Part shown: piece by piece, positions 28,731 through 37,720 of the stretch
Layout: the number at the start of each line of letters is the position of its first letter
How positions within the stretch are numbered: position 1 is the first letter of the stretch
NCBI GenBank assembly: GCA_021166835.1
Contig: JAJPEN010000069.1
Coordinates: forward strand, 48,611-112,610
Origin: Burkholderiaceae bacterium
Lineage (GTDB): Bacteria > Pseudomonadota > Gammaproteobacteria > Burkholderiales > Burkholderiaceae
Length of the DNA stretch: 64,000 bases
Reading direction: 5' to 3'
Program-made: the position numbers and the translations under genes
The notes under the pieces: generated by a model
What the model saw: the letters and a program-made list of their open reading frames with translations, nothing else
Database searches by the model: none
Told to the model about the DNA's origin: nothing

Positions 28731-29774
28731 ATGAGCACCAGCGCGAGCATCATCGCGGGCACCAGCGCGCATCGCTTCTGCGTGGCGCCGATGCTCGACG
28801 TGTCGGACCGGCACTTCCGCTACTTCGCGCGGCAGCTCACGCGCGGAGCGCGGCTGTACACCGAGATGATCACGACGGGTGCGCTGCTGCACGGGCCGCG
28901 CGAAAGGCTGCTCGCCTTCGACGACGCCGAACACCCGGTGGCGCTGCAGCTCGGCGGCAGCGAGCCCGACGATCTCTCGCGTGCGGCGCGGCTCGGCGAG
29001 GCGGCCGGCTACGACGAGATCAACCTGAACTGCGGCTGTCCGAGCCCGCGCGTGCAGCGTGGCGCCTTCGGCGCCTGCCTGATGCGCGAGCCGACGCTCG
29101 TCGCCGACTGCGTGCGCGCGATGCGCGATGCGGTGTCGGTTCCCGTCACGGTGAAGCATCGCATCGGCGTCGATCGCGTCGAGTCCTACGAATTCGTTCG
29201 CGACTTCGTCGGCACGGTGAGCGAGGCCGGCTGCGAGGTCTTCGTGGTGCACGCGCGCAATGCCTGGCTCGACGGGTTGAGTCCGAAGGAGAACCGCATG
29301 GTGCCGCCGCTGCGCCGCGACGTGGTCGCGCAACTGGCATGCGACTTCCCGTCGCTGACCTTCGTGACCAACGGCGGCCTGCGCACGCACGAGGAGTCGC
29401 TCGCGCAGCTCGCCCGGGTGCACGGCGTGATGATCGGGCGCGAAGCCTGCGAGAACCCGTGGATGCTCGCCGAGGTCGATCCGCTCTATTTCGACCGCCC
29501 GGCGCCGTGCGCTGCGCGCGACGAGGCGATCGTCGCGACGCGGCCTTATCTGCGGCGGCAGGTCGAGGCAGGAGAGCCGCCGCGCGCGATCGTGCGGCAC
29601 ATGCTCGGTCTGTTCAACGGGCTGCCCGGCGCCAGGATGTGGCGGCGCACGCTCAGCGACCCGGTGGCGCTCGATCGCCACGGCGCCGACGTGCTCGACT
29701 ACGCGCGCGCCGCGCTCAGCCGGGCTGCAGCGCGTCGCGACGAACGCGACGAACAAACAGCACGATCGCCGTGA
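28731..29774 (+). CDS. dusA: tRNA-dihydrouridine synthase A
   Basis: The 347-residue FMN enzyme has the DusA features HRFCVAPMLDVSDRHFR, LQLGGSEPDDL, INLNCGCPSPRV with catalytic C103, and VHARNAWLDGLSPKENR. It reduces uridines 20/20a of the tRNA D-loop. The ATG at 28731 matches the usual start of the family. The 3' end overlaps the convergent DUF2069 gene by 59 bases. Confidence 0.94.
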   Translation: MSTSASIIAGTSAHRFCVAPMLDVSDRHFRYFARQLTRGARLYTEMITTGALLHGPRERLLAFDDAEHPVALQLGGSEPDDLSRAARLGEAAGYDEINLNCGCPSPRVQRGAFGACLMREPTLVADCVRAMRDAVSVPVTVKHRIGVDRVESYEFVRDFVGTVSEAGCEVFVVHARNAWLDGLSPKENRMVPPLRRDVVAQLACDFPSLTFVTNGGLRTHEESLAQLARVHGVMIGREACENPWMLAEVDPLYFDRPAPCAARDEAIVATRPYLRRQVEAGEPPRAIVRHMLGLFNGLPGARMWRRTLSDPVALDRHGADVLDYARAALSRAAARRDERDEQTARSP

Positions 29775-30081
29775 ACGCGACGGCGGCGATCGCGATTTCG
29801 GCCCACGCCAGGCGGGCGGACAGACCTGCGTCCGACGCGGCGCGCACGAGGCCCTCGGCCAGATAGCCGAGAATCAGCATCGACCACCACTGGTACGCGC
29901 GAACCCGTCCGGCAGCGATGCCGGGCAGCGCGAACGCCAGCGGGACGACCTTCAGCGACAGCAGCCAGGCGCCGGGCCGAAGCGGCGCGAGCCAGGTTTC
30001 CCACGCGATGCCCAGCACGATCAGCGCAACGAAGCAGGCGACGACGATCCGGCGCAGCGACGACGGCGGGACGGAAGGCAT
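29716..30081 (-). CDS. DUF2069 membrane protein
   Basis: The 121-residue protein has about four hydrophobic segments (IVVACFVALIVLGIAWETWL; LKVVPLAFALPGIAAG; WSMLILGYLAEGLVRAASD; IAIAAVAFTAIVLFV) matching the small DUF2069 inner-membrane family common in beta- and gammaproteobacteria. Function is unknown. A minus-strand TAGAAT (30159-30164) followed by a CGCCGG motif is the likely -10. Its start codon interlocks with a possible start of the YihY gene. Confidence 0.85.
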   Translation of the reverse strand: MPSVPPSSLRRIVVACFVALIVLGIAWETWLAPLRPGAWLLSLKVVPLAFALPGIAAGRVRAYQWWSMLILGYLAEGLVRAASDAGLSARLAWAEIAIAAVAFTAIVLFVRRVRRDALQPG

Positions 30082-31501
30082 GAAGGGAAGCGACGCGCGA
30101 CAGGGAAAGGCAGAGACAGCGGCCGCATCGCGCGGCGATGCGCGAGACGCCGGCGCCGATTCTAGCGGCTCGACGCCGTACCGTATCGTGCGGCTCGTGC
30201 GCGCCATGTGGCGCCAGGCCGGCCAGCTGCGCCTGCCGCAGACGGCGGGCAGCCTCGCCTTCCTGTCGCTGCTCGCGATCGCGCCGATGTTCTCGATCGT
30301 GTTCTGGGTGACGACCGCCTCGCCGATGTTCGGACGCCTGCGCGATGCGCTGCAGGGCTTCCTCCTGGCGAACCTGTTTCCGTCGTCGATCAGCGACACC
30401 GTGATCGGGTTGCTGAACCAGTTCGCCGCCAAGGCCAACGAGTTGTCGGTGATCGGCCTCACAGTGTTCCTGCTCACCGCCTTCGTCGCGCTGCATACGA
30501 TCGAGGACACGCTCGACCGCATCTGGCTGGCCGATCGCCGACGGCCGCTCGCGCACCGGCTGGCGATGCACTGGATGATGCTCACGCTCGGTCCGTTGCT
30601 GCTCGGGGCAAGCCTCGTCTTCCACGGCATCGTCGCCACCTCGTGGCTGCGCGGGGCCGACCTCAACGAGGTGCGCACGATCTGGTTCCTCGTGCTGCCG
30701 TGGGTGACCTCGGTGGCAGGGCTGACGCTGCTGTACCGGCTGCTGCCCAGCGCGTCGGTGCGATGGCGCGATGCGCTCTTCGGCGCTGCGCTGGCGGCCT
30801 CCCTGTTCGAGTTCCTGCGCACCGCGCTCGGGCTCTACGTGGCGAACCTGCCCACCTATACGATCGTCTACGGGACCTTCGCCGCGTTGCCGCTGTTCCT
30901 GCTGTGGCTGTTCCTCGGCTGGATGTCGGTGCTGCTGGGCGCGCTGCTCGCGGCCAACCTGCGCTTCTGGGCCTCGCCGGGCGAGCCGCATCTGGCGCGC
31001 ACCCCGCAGGCGCGCTTCGACGATGCGCGCTTCGTCCTCGAGGCGATGCGCGAGCAGCTCGGCGCCGATTCGTGTGCGGCGATGCCGGTCGAGCGGGTCG
31101 CGCAGGGGCTCGGCGACGACGCCGAACGCGCCGTCGAAGCGGCGCTGCTGCTCACGCGCCTGGGCTATCTCACCCGCTTCGTGCAGTTGGGCGACCCGCA
31201 TGCCGCGAGCGAGCCGGCCCCGCGGCATCGGCTGGCGGGCAGCGCGCGCCGCGCGCGATGGCGTCGGCGGGCCGGGGCCGCGGCGGACACCGTCTGGGCC
31301 GAGCGCTGGGCATGGGCCGGCGATCCGCGCTCGATGAGCCTGCGGGCGCTGTTCGAGGCGATCTGGACCGGGGGACAGGTGGCTGGCGGCGCTCGCTCCG
31401 GAAGCTTTCCCGAAGGGATCGACCAGCCGCTGGTGGGCAGCGCTTCGACCCGGCTCGCGCCGTCCGCCGAAGCGGCGGCGATCAGAATGGGATCCGGTTG
31501 A
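30080..31501 (+). CDS. YihY/BrkB-family inner-membrane protein
   Basis: The 473-residue protein contains the YihY (formerly called RNase BN) core: LPQTAGSLAFLSLLAIAPMFS, IGLTVFLLTAFVALHTIEDTLDRIW, and LPTYTIVYGTFAALPLFLLWLFLGW, with about six membrane spans, then a long cytoplasmic C-terminus with a winged-helix-like part. Family members are membrane proteins of unclear role. The start is uncertain: the ATG at 30080 shares bases with the DUF2069 start and adds about 40 low-complexity residues; homology begins near residue 43, so GTG 30188 or 30197 or ATG 30206 may be the true start. Confidence 0.85.
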   Translation: MKGSDARQGKAETAAASRGDARDAGADSSGSTPYRIVRLVRAMWRQAGQLRLPQTAGSLAFLSLLAIAPMFSIVFWVTTASPMFGRLRDALQGFLLANLFPSSISDTVIGLLNQFAAKANELSVIGLTVFLLTAFVALHTIEDTLDRIWLADRRRPLAHRLAMHWMMLTLGPLLLGASLVFHGIVATSWLRGADLNEVRTIWFLVLPWVTSVAGLTLLYRLLPSASVRWRDALFGAALAASLFEFLRTALGLYVANLPTYTIVYGTFAALPLFLLWLFLGWMSVLLGALLAANLRFWASPGEPHLARTPQARFDDARFVLEAMREQLGADSCAAMPVERVAQGLGDDAERAVEAALLLTRLGYLTRFVQLGDPHAASEPAPRHRLAGSARRARWRRRAGAAADTVWAERWAWAGDPRSMSLRALFEAIWTGGQVAGGARSGSFPEGIDQPLVGSASTRLAPSAEAAAIRMGSG

Positions 31502-31799
31502 GCAGGATGTCGCGGAACATCACCCAGTCGCCGGCGAAGCTGTACAACGGCTGGCGGAACGACGCCGGACGATTGCGCTCGAAGCTGAAGTGGCCGACCC
31601 AGGCAAGTCCGTAGCCCCAGACCAGCGCCGCGGCGAGCCACCACGGATTCAGCGTGACGACGAGCTTGGCCAGGCAGAAGAGCGCTCCCAGGCTGCCGAA
31701 GAAATGCAGGCGGCGGCACCACGGCGTGCGGTGCTCGCTCAGGTAATGACGGTAGAAGTCGTCGAAGCTCCGGTACCGCCCCTGCGCGGTCGCGCTCAT
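31482..31799 (-). CDS. Mpo1-like (DUF962) small membrane protein
   Basis: The 105-residue protein has the pattern FYRHYLSEHRTPWCRRLHFFG, hydrophobic segments, and GHFSFERNRPASFRQPLYSF, matching the DUF962 family that includes yeast Mpo1, a dioxygenase of 2-hydroxy fatty acids. The conserved histidines H17, H22 and H31 are present. The stop overlaps the 3' end of the YihY gene by 20 bases on the opposite strand. Confidence 0.87.
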   Translation of the reverse strand: MSATAQGRYRSFDDFYRHYLSEHRTPWCRRLHFFGSLGALFCLAKLVVTLNPWWLAAALVWGYGLAWVGHFSFERNRPASFRQPLYSFAGDWVMFRDILLNRIPF

Positions 31800-31894
31800 C
31801 CTCGCCCTCCCCGGCGTTGCGCGCCGCGTTCGCGCGGCGTCTTCTGGTCGTCGAGCTCTTCGGTGCGGCGCACGCAATGCGCCTGCACGCTCGA

Positions 31895-32740
31895 TCAACG
31901 GGGCAGTGTAGCCGGCTGCGAGGCGGCGAGGAAGGTGCGCAGCGCGTCGCGCAACGCGTCGGGCGCCTCGGCGGCGATCGCGTGGCCGCAATCGGGGATC
32001 TCGACGACGCGCGGCGCGGGCACGTACGCCACGGCCGCCGCCCTGGCCGCGCGCTCGATCAGCGCGCGCGCGAAACGCGGCTGCGTCATCGCATCGCGCG
32101 CGCCGAGCACGAAGAGCGTCGGGCAGCGCAGCGCGTCGGCCCGCTCGAAGCCGCCCTGCCACGCGTTGCATGCCGAGAAGTCGACGGCGAGCACGCCGGG
32201 CTTCTGCCGCTCCATCAGCCGGCGGTTCTGGTTGAAGATCGAGAAGCCCGGCGCCGGCGAGCCGGGCCGCGCGTTGATCGTCGAGTGCGACCAGAAGTTG
32301 ATCATGTCGAAGGCGCGCACTTCGTCGTCGCGGGCCGCGGCGAGCAGCGCGTCGGACACCTTCATCGGGAACGCGGTGCCGACGAGGGCGATGCCGCTCA
32401 CGCGATCGGGCGCGGCGCCGGCGACCTCGAGCGCGATCAGCGAACCCATGCTGTGGCCGACCAGCGCAGCGCTCGCCACGCCGAAGGCGTCGAGCGCTGC
32501 GACGACCCAGCGGCCGAGCGCCTCGATGGTCGGCAGCGGCTCGCCTTCGCTGCGCCCGTGCCCCGGGAGGTCGAGCGCGAGCACCGCATGGCCGTGATGC
32601 GCGAAATAGCGCGACTGCAGGATCCAGACGCTGTGGTCGTGCTGCGCACCGTGCAGGAACACGACCGTGGGCTGCGCCGGATCGAAAGCGACGCCGCCGG
32701 TGTAGGCGTGGACGCGGCGGCCATCGACGGGCACTTGCAC
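31895..32740 (-). CDS. Alpha/beta-hydrolase
   Basis: The 281-residue protein has the oxyanion segment VVFLHGAQHDHS, the nucleophile elbow GHSMG with S97, a cap region (about residues 130-190), D in FVLGARDAM and H in IPDCGHAIAAE: a complete catalytic triad. It is close downstream of the sulfhydrylase gene on the same strand (13 bases) and may be cotranscribed. The substrate is unknown. Confidence 0.9.
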   Translation of the reverse strand: MQVPVDGRRVHAYTGGVAFDPAQPTVVFLHGAQHDHSVWILQSRYFAHHGHAVLALDLPGHGRSEGEPLPTIEALGRWVVAALDAFGVASAALVGHSMGSLIALEVAGAAPDRVSGIALVGTAFPMKVSDALLAAARDDEVRAFDMINFWSHSTINARPGSPAPGFSIFNQNRRLMERQKPGVLAVDFSACNAWQGGFERADALRCPTLFVLGARDAMTQPRFARALIERAARAAAVAYVPAPRVVEIPDCGHAIAAEAPDALRDALRTFLAASQPATLPR

Positions 32741-32753
32741 GCTTCGCTCCCCT

Positions 32754-34049
32754 TCAGCCGCGCGCGGCCGCGCGAAACGCCGACTCGAGATCGGCGACCA
32801 GATCCTCCGGATCTTCCAGCCCGATCGACAGGCGAAGCGTGCCTTCGCCGATGCCGGCGGCGGCGAGCGCGGACGTATCCATGCGGAAATGCGTGGTCGT
32901 CGCCGGATGGATGACGAGCGAGCGCGCGTCGCCCACGTTCGCCAGATGCGAGAACAGCCGCAGCGCCTCGACGAAGCGGCGCCCGGCCGCGCGATCGCCT
33001 TTCAGCTCGAAGCTGAACACCGAGCCGCAGCCGCGCGGCATCAGGCGCCTGGCGAGCACGTGATCCGGATGCGAGGGCAGGCCCGGGTACAGCACGCGTT
33101 CGACCATCGGATGCGAGGCCAGGTATTCGGCGATGCGCTGCGCATTCGCCACGTGGCGCGCCATGCGCAGCGGCAGCGTCTCGATGCCCTGCAGGATCTC
33201 GAAGGCGTTCATCGGGCTCAGGCACGCGCCGAAATCGCGCAGTCCTTCGCGCCGCGCGCGCAGCAGGAAGGGCGCCACCGTCGATTCGTCGGAGAACACC
33301 ATGCCGTGGAAGCCTTCGTACGGCTCGGTGATCTCCGGAAAGCGGCCTGAGGCGTCCCAGTCGAAGCGACCGACGTCGACGAGCAGCCCGCCGACGACGG
33401 TGCCGTGTCCGCAGAGAAACTTGGTGGCCGAATGCAGGACGAGGTCGGCGCCGGAATCGCCGGGCTTCGCCAGCCACGGCGTAGTGAAGGTGGAGTCGAC
33501 CAGCAGCGGCACGCGATGCGCATGCGCGATGTCGGCGACGGTGGCGATGTCGAGGACGTCGAGGCCCGGGTTGCCGAGCGTCTCGCCGAGCAGCAGTCTC
33601 GTGTTCGGCCGCAGCGCCGCGCGCCAGGCGTCGGGGCTGCGCGGATCGACGAAGGTGGTTTCGATGCCGAAGCGCGGCAGCGTGTACTGCAGCAGGTTGT
33701 GCGAGCCGCCGTACAGCGCGCGCGAGGCGACCACGTGCGAGCCGGCGCCGGCGATCGTGGCGATCGCCAGGTGCAGCGCGGCCTGTCCGCTGGCGGTGGC
33801 GATCGCACCTACGCCCGATTCGAGGGCGGCGATGCGCTCCTCGAGCGCCGATACCGTGGGATTGCTGATGCGCGAGTAGACGTGCCCCGACTGCTCCATG
33901 TCGAACAGCGCCGCCGCCTGGTCGGTGTCGCGGAAGGCGAAGGCGGTGGACAGGTAGATCGGGGTGATGCGTGCGCCGGTCGCCGGGTCGGGCCTGGCGC
34001 CGGCGTGCACGGTGAGCGTGTCGAAGCCGTAGAAGTCGCGCTGGGACAT
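32754..34049 (-). CDS. O-acetylhomoserine/O-succinylhomoserine sulfhydrylase-type PLP enzyme
   Basis: The 431-residue Cys/Met-metabolism PLP enzyme has GARPDPATGARITPIYLSTAF, YSRISNPTVSALEERIAALE, the PLP lysine K210 in HSATKFLCGHG and the C-terminal RLSIGLEDPEDLVADL. Length and N-terminus fit MetY-like O-acetylhomoserine aminocarboxypropyltransferase, which makes homocysteine from sulfide; MetZ or cystathionine gamma-synthase cannot be excluded. The start MSQRDFYGF at 34049 is chosen over a longer frame that runs into the divergent region. Confidence 0.88.
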   Translation of the reverse strand: MSQRDFYGFDTLTVHAGARPDPATGARITPIYLSTAFAFRDTDQAAALFDMEQSGHVYSRISNPTVSALEERIAALESGVGAIATASGQAALHLAIATIAGAGSHVVASRALYGGSHNLLQYTLPRFGIETTFVDPRSPDAWRAALRPNTRLLLGETLGNPGLDVLDIATVADIAHAHRVPLLVDSTFTTPWLAKPGDSGADLVLHSATKFLCGHGTVVGGLLVDVGRFDWDASGRFPEITEPYEGFHGMVFSDESTVAPFLLRARREGLRDFGACLSPMNAFEILQGIETLPLRMARHVANAQRIAEYLASHPMVERVLYPGLPSHPDHVLARRLMPRGCGSVFSFELKGDRAAGRRFVEALRLFSHLANVGDARSLVIHPATTTHFRMDTSALAAAGIGEGTLRLSIGLEDPEDLVADLESAFRAAARG

Positions 34050-34191
34050 GCGAGGGATCCGACGGGAGGTCGTTCCGATGCTAGCACGCCACTTGGTGAG
34101 TTCCGGGCTTGGGGCGACAATGCGCGGCGACGTGGAAGGCGGGGCGGGGCAGGGCTGTCGGGGCGATCGAGGAATCACGGACGGCACGGGG

Positions 34192-35364
34192 ATGGACAGC
34201 AGACCGGAATACCGGGTGGCGGCAGCCGGACTCGATCCGCGCGACGTGCGGCTGATCGAGATCGTCTTCAAGCACAGCCAGTACAACCGCTATGCGTTTC
34301 GCTTCGAGGCGAAGCCCGATCCGCTGGGCATCGACATCCTGATCGTGAATCCGCTGGCCCCCGAGGGACTGCGCGCGGTGGCCCGCGTGCGCAGCGCGGG
34401 GCGCAGCGTGCCGGTGATCTCCGCGATGCCGCGCGGCGCGACGAGCAGCGCGCGGCATGCGATCTCGATCGACCGGCTCACGCTGCAGTTGCTGCCGATC
34501 CTGAACCGGGTCGTCGAGCTGGAGCTGCGCCGCCCGAAAGAGGAGAGCGCCGCGGCCGGCGCATCGCCTGCGGCACGCGCAGCGGGAGCAGCATCCGCCG
34601 GCGCAGCGTCCGCCGGCGCGGCGTTTGCGGACCCCGAGGGCGAGCGTTCGACGCGCGACTTCCTGCGCGAGGCCGCCCGCAAGTCGCGCGAAGGCGACCT
34701 CGCGCGAGAGGCGGCGGCGCGGGCGCGCGCCGGCGCCGCGGGTGCGAGTGCGAGTGCGGCTGCGGCTGCGGCGGCGGCCGAATCGCCGCCGAGCGCGCCG
34801 GCTGCCGCGGCGCCTTCGAATCTCGTCGCCTTTCCGCGCAGCGCCGAGCCGGCGCCGCCGCGCATCCGCGTGCTCGTCGTCGACGACAGCCCCACAGTAC
34901 GCCAGCAGCTGTCGATCGCCTTCTCGCGGATGAACGTGTTGTGCGATACGGCGGCCAGCGCCGGCGAGGCGCTCGCACGGCTGTCGGAGACGCACTACGA
35001 CCTGGTGCTCGTCGACGTCGTCATGCCCGGCGTCGACGGCTACAAACTCACGCGGCAGATCCGGCGGCGCCATCGAGGCGTGCCGGTGATCATCCTGACC
35101 AGCCGCTCCTCGCCCTTCGACCTCGCGCGCGGCGCGCTGGCCGGCTGCAACAGCTATCTCGTCAAGCCGGTGCCGTTGCGCCAGCTCGAAGCGGCGGTCG
35201 TCAAGCAGCTGCGCAAGTCGCTGGCGATCGACGACCTCGGTGAACTGCTGCGGCTGAGCCCCGCGCCGCAGGCGAGCGCCGCCGCCCGCAGCGCCGGGCC
35301 CGGCGCAGCGACGCCGCAGGCTGCGCCGGCGCGCACGCAGAGCGGAGGCGGCGGGGCCGGATGA
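34192..35364 (+). CDS. PilG-like response regulator with N-terminal pseudo-receiver
   Basis: The 390-residue protein has three parts. Residues 1-115 look like a receiver fold (IDILIVNPLAPEG, then SVPVISAM) but carry N53 where the phosphorylated Asp should be. Residues 116-220 are an Ala-rich linker with short repeats. Residues 223-345 form a true receiver with DD pair, D275 in LVDVVMPGVDG, T/S and K in YLVKPVP. It is the first gene of the chemosensory operon, and in Pil-Chp systems PilG occupies this place and stimulates pilus extension. A GACAAT box upstream of the start (34117-34122) may be part of the promoter. Confidence 0.85.
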   Translation: MDSRPEYRVAAAGLDPRDVRLIEIVFKHSQYNRYAFRFEAKPDPLGIDILIVNPLAPEGLRAVARVRSAGRSVPVISAMPRGATSSARHAISIDRLTLQLLPILNRVVELELRRPKEESAAAGASPAARAAGAASAGAASAGAAFADPEGERSTRDFLREAARKSREGDLAREAAARARAGAAGASASAAAAAAAAESPPSAPAAAAPSNLVAFPRSAEPAPPRIRVLVVDDSPTVRQQLSIAFSRMNVLCDTAASAGEALARLSETHYDLVLVDVVMPGVDGYKLTRQIRRRHRGVPVIILTSRSSPFDLARGALAGCNSYLVKPVPLRQLEAAVVKQLRKSLAIDDLGELLRLSPAPQASAAARSAGPGAATPQAAPARTQSGGGGAG

Positions 35365-35444
35365 GCGCTCGCGCGATGGGCGCCATCGACGACGATGCCG
35401 GCACAATGACGGGTTCGCTCAGCCGTTCCCGGGAGAGAGCATCG

Positions 35445-35807
35445 ATGAACACCGTACTGGTCGTCGACGACGCGGCCACCGAGCGCGCGCGCATGTCGGC
35501 GATCCTCACCGACGCCGGATGGCGGGTGAGCACGGCCGTCGGCGGCATCGAGGCGATCGAGAAGGCGCGCGCGGAACGGCCGGCGATCATCTTCCTGGAC
35601 ATCGTGATGCCCGACCTCGACGGATACCAGACCTGCCGGCGGCTCGCCGGCGATCCGCTCACGCGTTCGATTCCGGTCGTCTTCGTCTCCACGAAGTGCC
35701 AGCGCGCCGACCAGGTCTGGGCGCTGATGCAGGGCGCCAAGGCGCTGATCGGCAAGCCGTACAGTCCGGCGCAACTGCTCGATGCGCTGAAGTTCGCGGT
35801 GCAATGA
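35445..35807 (+). CDS. PilH/PilG-like single-domain response regulator
   Basis: The 120-residue receiver has D8/D9, phosphoacceptor D52 (IIFLDIVMPDLDG), the T/S in VFVSTKCQ and K in IGKPYSPAQLL. It lies between the larger regulator and the cheW-like gene, as PilH does in Pil-Chp operons. The ATG at 35445 has GGGAGAGAG upstream; its stop overlaps the start of the next gene (ATGA). Confidence 0.93.
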   Translation: MNTVLVVDDAATERARMSAILTDAGWRVSTAVGGIEAIEKARAERPAIIFLDIVMPDLDGYQTCRRLAGDPLTRSIPVVFVSTKCQRADQVWALMQGAKALIGKPYSPAQLLDALKFAVQ

Positions 35808-36313
35808 CGCAGCCGCCGTCGTTCGGCGTGCGCCTGGCGGGCATTCCGGTGCGGCTGCCGGCCGGCACCGCGCTCGAGTTCGTCCCGCAGGCCTCGTTGC
35901 ATCCGTTGCCGCTCGCGCCTGCGCGCGTCGCGGGCCTCATGCAGTTGCGCGGCCAGCCGATCGTCGTGCTCGATGCGTCGGCGAGCCGGGGGACGGGCAG
36001 CGATACGGGCAGCGATGCGGGCAGCGATACGGGCAGCGCCGCCGCGAGCGTTGCGCTCGCCCCGCACGACGTGCTGGTCGTCGGCACGCTGCCGCACGCC
36101 GCCGGGCTGCTGGTGCAGGGCGCGCCGCAACGCCTGGCGGAGGACGCGGCCGCGCTCGACCTGCCGCTGGCTCGCGTCGATGCGTTGGCCGACTGTCCGT
36201 TCTTCGATGCCATCGTCTCGCACCACGGCGTTCCGGCCGGCGGCGGGGAGGAGGGCGCCGACTGGTACGACGTCGATCCCTCGCGGCTGATCGCCGCGCT
36301 GCTGGGGAATTGA
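35804..36313 (+). CDS. CheW-domain adaptor (PilI-like)
   Basis: The 169-residue protein has the CheW pattern VRLAGIPVRLPAGTALEFVP, VAGLMQLRGQPIVVLDAS and a C-terminal WYDVDPSRLIAALL. It would couple the MCP to the ChpA-like kinase. A tandem 12-bp repeat (four units, 35993-36040) inserts a GSDTGSDAGSDTGS loop after residue 63, in the middle of the domain. Translation is coupled to the upstream receiver by an ATGA overlap. Confidence 0.87.
   Translation: MTQPPSFGVRLAGIPVRLPAGTALEFVPQASLHPLPLAPARVAGLMQLRGQPIVVLDASASRGTGSDTGSDAGSDTGSAAASVALAPHDVLVVGTLPHAAGLLVQGAPQRLAEDAAALDLPLARVDALADCPFFDAIVSHHGVPAGGGEEGADWYDVDPSRLIAALLGN
35993..36040 (+). repeat. Four tandem 12-bp units inside the CheW-like gene
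   Basis: The units are ACGGGCAGCGAT twice, then GCGGGCAGCGAT and ACGGGCAGCGCC. Each adds four residues of Gly/Ser/Asp/Thr in frame, so copy-number change would lengthen a surface loop without breaking the frame. Confidence 0.9.
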
Positions 36314-36328
36314 GAGTGAACTGAGCCG

Positions 36329-37720
36329 ATGGCCGAACGATCCTTCGCGCAGCGCCTGCGCACCGGCATCGCCGTGCTCGCGGCCGCGCCCCTCGCGGTC
36401 GCGCTGGCGGCCGGCGCGGCCTGGCTGCTCGCGCGCAACGCGGGCGGCGATTCCGCCTTCGGCGCGGTCGGCGTCGCGTTGCTGGTGGGGGCGGCGCTGC
36501 TCGCCGTCGCGGGAACGCTCTACGGACGCCGGCTGGCCGCGTCGGTGAGCGAGCCGATCGCGCGCATCCAGTCGACCCTCGAGGCGCTGTCCGACGGCGA
36601 CCTCGACGCGCGCGTGCGCTGGGAGGGCCGCGACGAGTTCGCCGGGCTGGCCGACGCGCTCGATCGCCTGCTCGACGATCGCGTCGCCGGCCTGAACCGC
36701 ACGATCCGCGACAGCGAGGAGCTGAACACCTCGGTGATCGAGATCATGAAGGCGGTGGGCACGATCGCGACGACGAAGGACCTCGGCGTGCGTGTTCCCG
36801 TCACCGAGAACGTCACCGGCGCGATCGCCGACGCGCTGAACCTGCTCACCGACGAGATGGCGCGCGTGCTCGAGAGCGTCGGCCACCTGGCGAACGACGT
36901 GGCGCAGGCGACTTTCGCACTGCGCGGGCAATCCGACCTGGCGATCACCGCGGCCGCGCGCGAGCAGCGCGAGGTGAGCATGGCGGCCAGCGAGTTGTCG
37001 CAGGCGGCGCAGGCGCTGGTGGCGGTGGCGCAGCGCGCGCACCAGGTCGACCAGTCGGCCGGGCGCGCACTCGTCGAGACCGGCGAGGCGGTGCGCGTGG
37101 TCGGCGCGACGATCGAAGGAATCGTGCAGTCGCGCGAGCTGATCCGGCAGACCGAGAAGCGGATCAAGCGGTTGGGCGAGCGCACGCAGGAGATCGGGCA
37201 GGTCGTCGGCATCCTGCAGGCGATCTCGGAACGCACCGGCATCCTCGCGCTGAACGCTTCGATGAAGGCGGCTGCCGCCGGCGAGGCGGGGCGCAGCTTC
37301 GCCGTGGTCGCCGACGAGGTGAAGCGGCTGTCGGAGTCGGCGCGCGAATCGACGGCGCGCATCGCGCGGCTGGTCAACGCGATCCAGACCGAGGCGCACG
37401 AGACGGTGCGCGCGATGAACGACGCGATCGGACAGGTGGTCGCGATCACGCGGATGGCCGACGACGCGGGACAGGCGATGCGGCGCACGCAGGCGGAAAC
37501 CGGTTCGCTGGTGGACGACGTGCGGCAGATCGCGGCCACCTCCGAAGAACAGGCGCGGATCAGCTCCGGGTTGCAGACGCGGGCCGACGTGATCCGCGAG
37601 GCCAGCGCCGAAACGGCGCGTCAGCTTCGCGCGCAATCGATCGAGACGCGCCGTCTCGTCGAATACGCGCGCTCGCTCGTCGAGGAAGTGAAGGTGTTCC
37701 GCACGCCGTCGCGATCATGA
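36329..37720 (+). CDS. Methyl-accepting chemotaxis protein (PilJ-like)
   Basis: The 463-residue protein has two hydrophobic segments (about residues 14-34 and 45-64) separated by only ten residues, a HAMP domain (RRLAASVSEPIARIQSTLEALSDGD) and a long signalling domain with the hairpin-tip-like ERTGILALNASMKAAAAGEAGRSFAVVADEVKRLSE. The nearly absent periplasmic loop means it cannot have a usual extracellular sensor domain, so it probably senses internal or membrane signals or PilA contact. Its stop overlaps the kinase start (ATGA). Confidence 0.93.
   Translation: MAERSFAQRLRTGIAVLAAAPLAVALAAGAAWLLARNAGGDSAFGAVGVALLVGAALLAVAGTLYGRRLAASVSEPIARIQSTLEALSDGDLDARVRWEGRDEFAGLADALDRLLDDRVAGLNRTIRDSEELNTSVIEIMKAVGTIATTKDLGVRVPVTENVTGAIADALNLLTDEMARVLESVGHLANDVAQATFALRGQSDLAITAAAREQREVSMAASELSQAAQALVAVAQRAHQVDQSAGRALVETGEAVRVVGATIEGIVQSRELIRQTEKRIKRLGERTQEIGQVVGILQAISERTGILALNASMKAAAAGEAGRSFAVVADEVKRLSESARESTARIARLVNAIQTEAHETVRAMNDAIGQVVAITRMADDAGQAMRRTQAETGSLVDDVRQIAATSEEQARISSGLQTRADVIREASAETARQLRAQSIETRRLVEYARSLVEEVKVFRTPSRS

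Noticed and set aside
35201..37636. Minus-strand open frame of 811 codons across the chemosensory genes
   Set aside because: Its product is His/Arg/Asp-rich without recognisable domains and lies opposite four well-supported genes.
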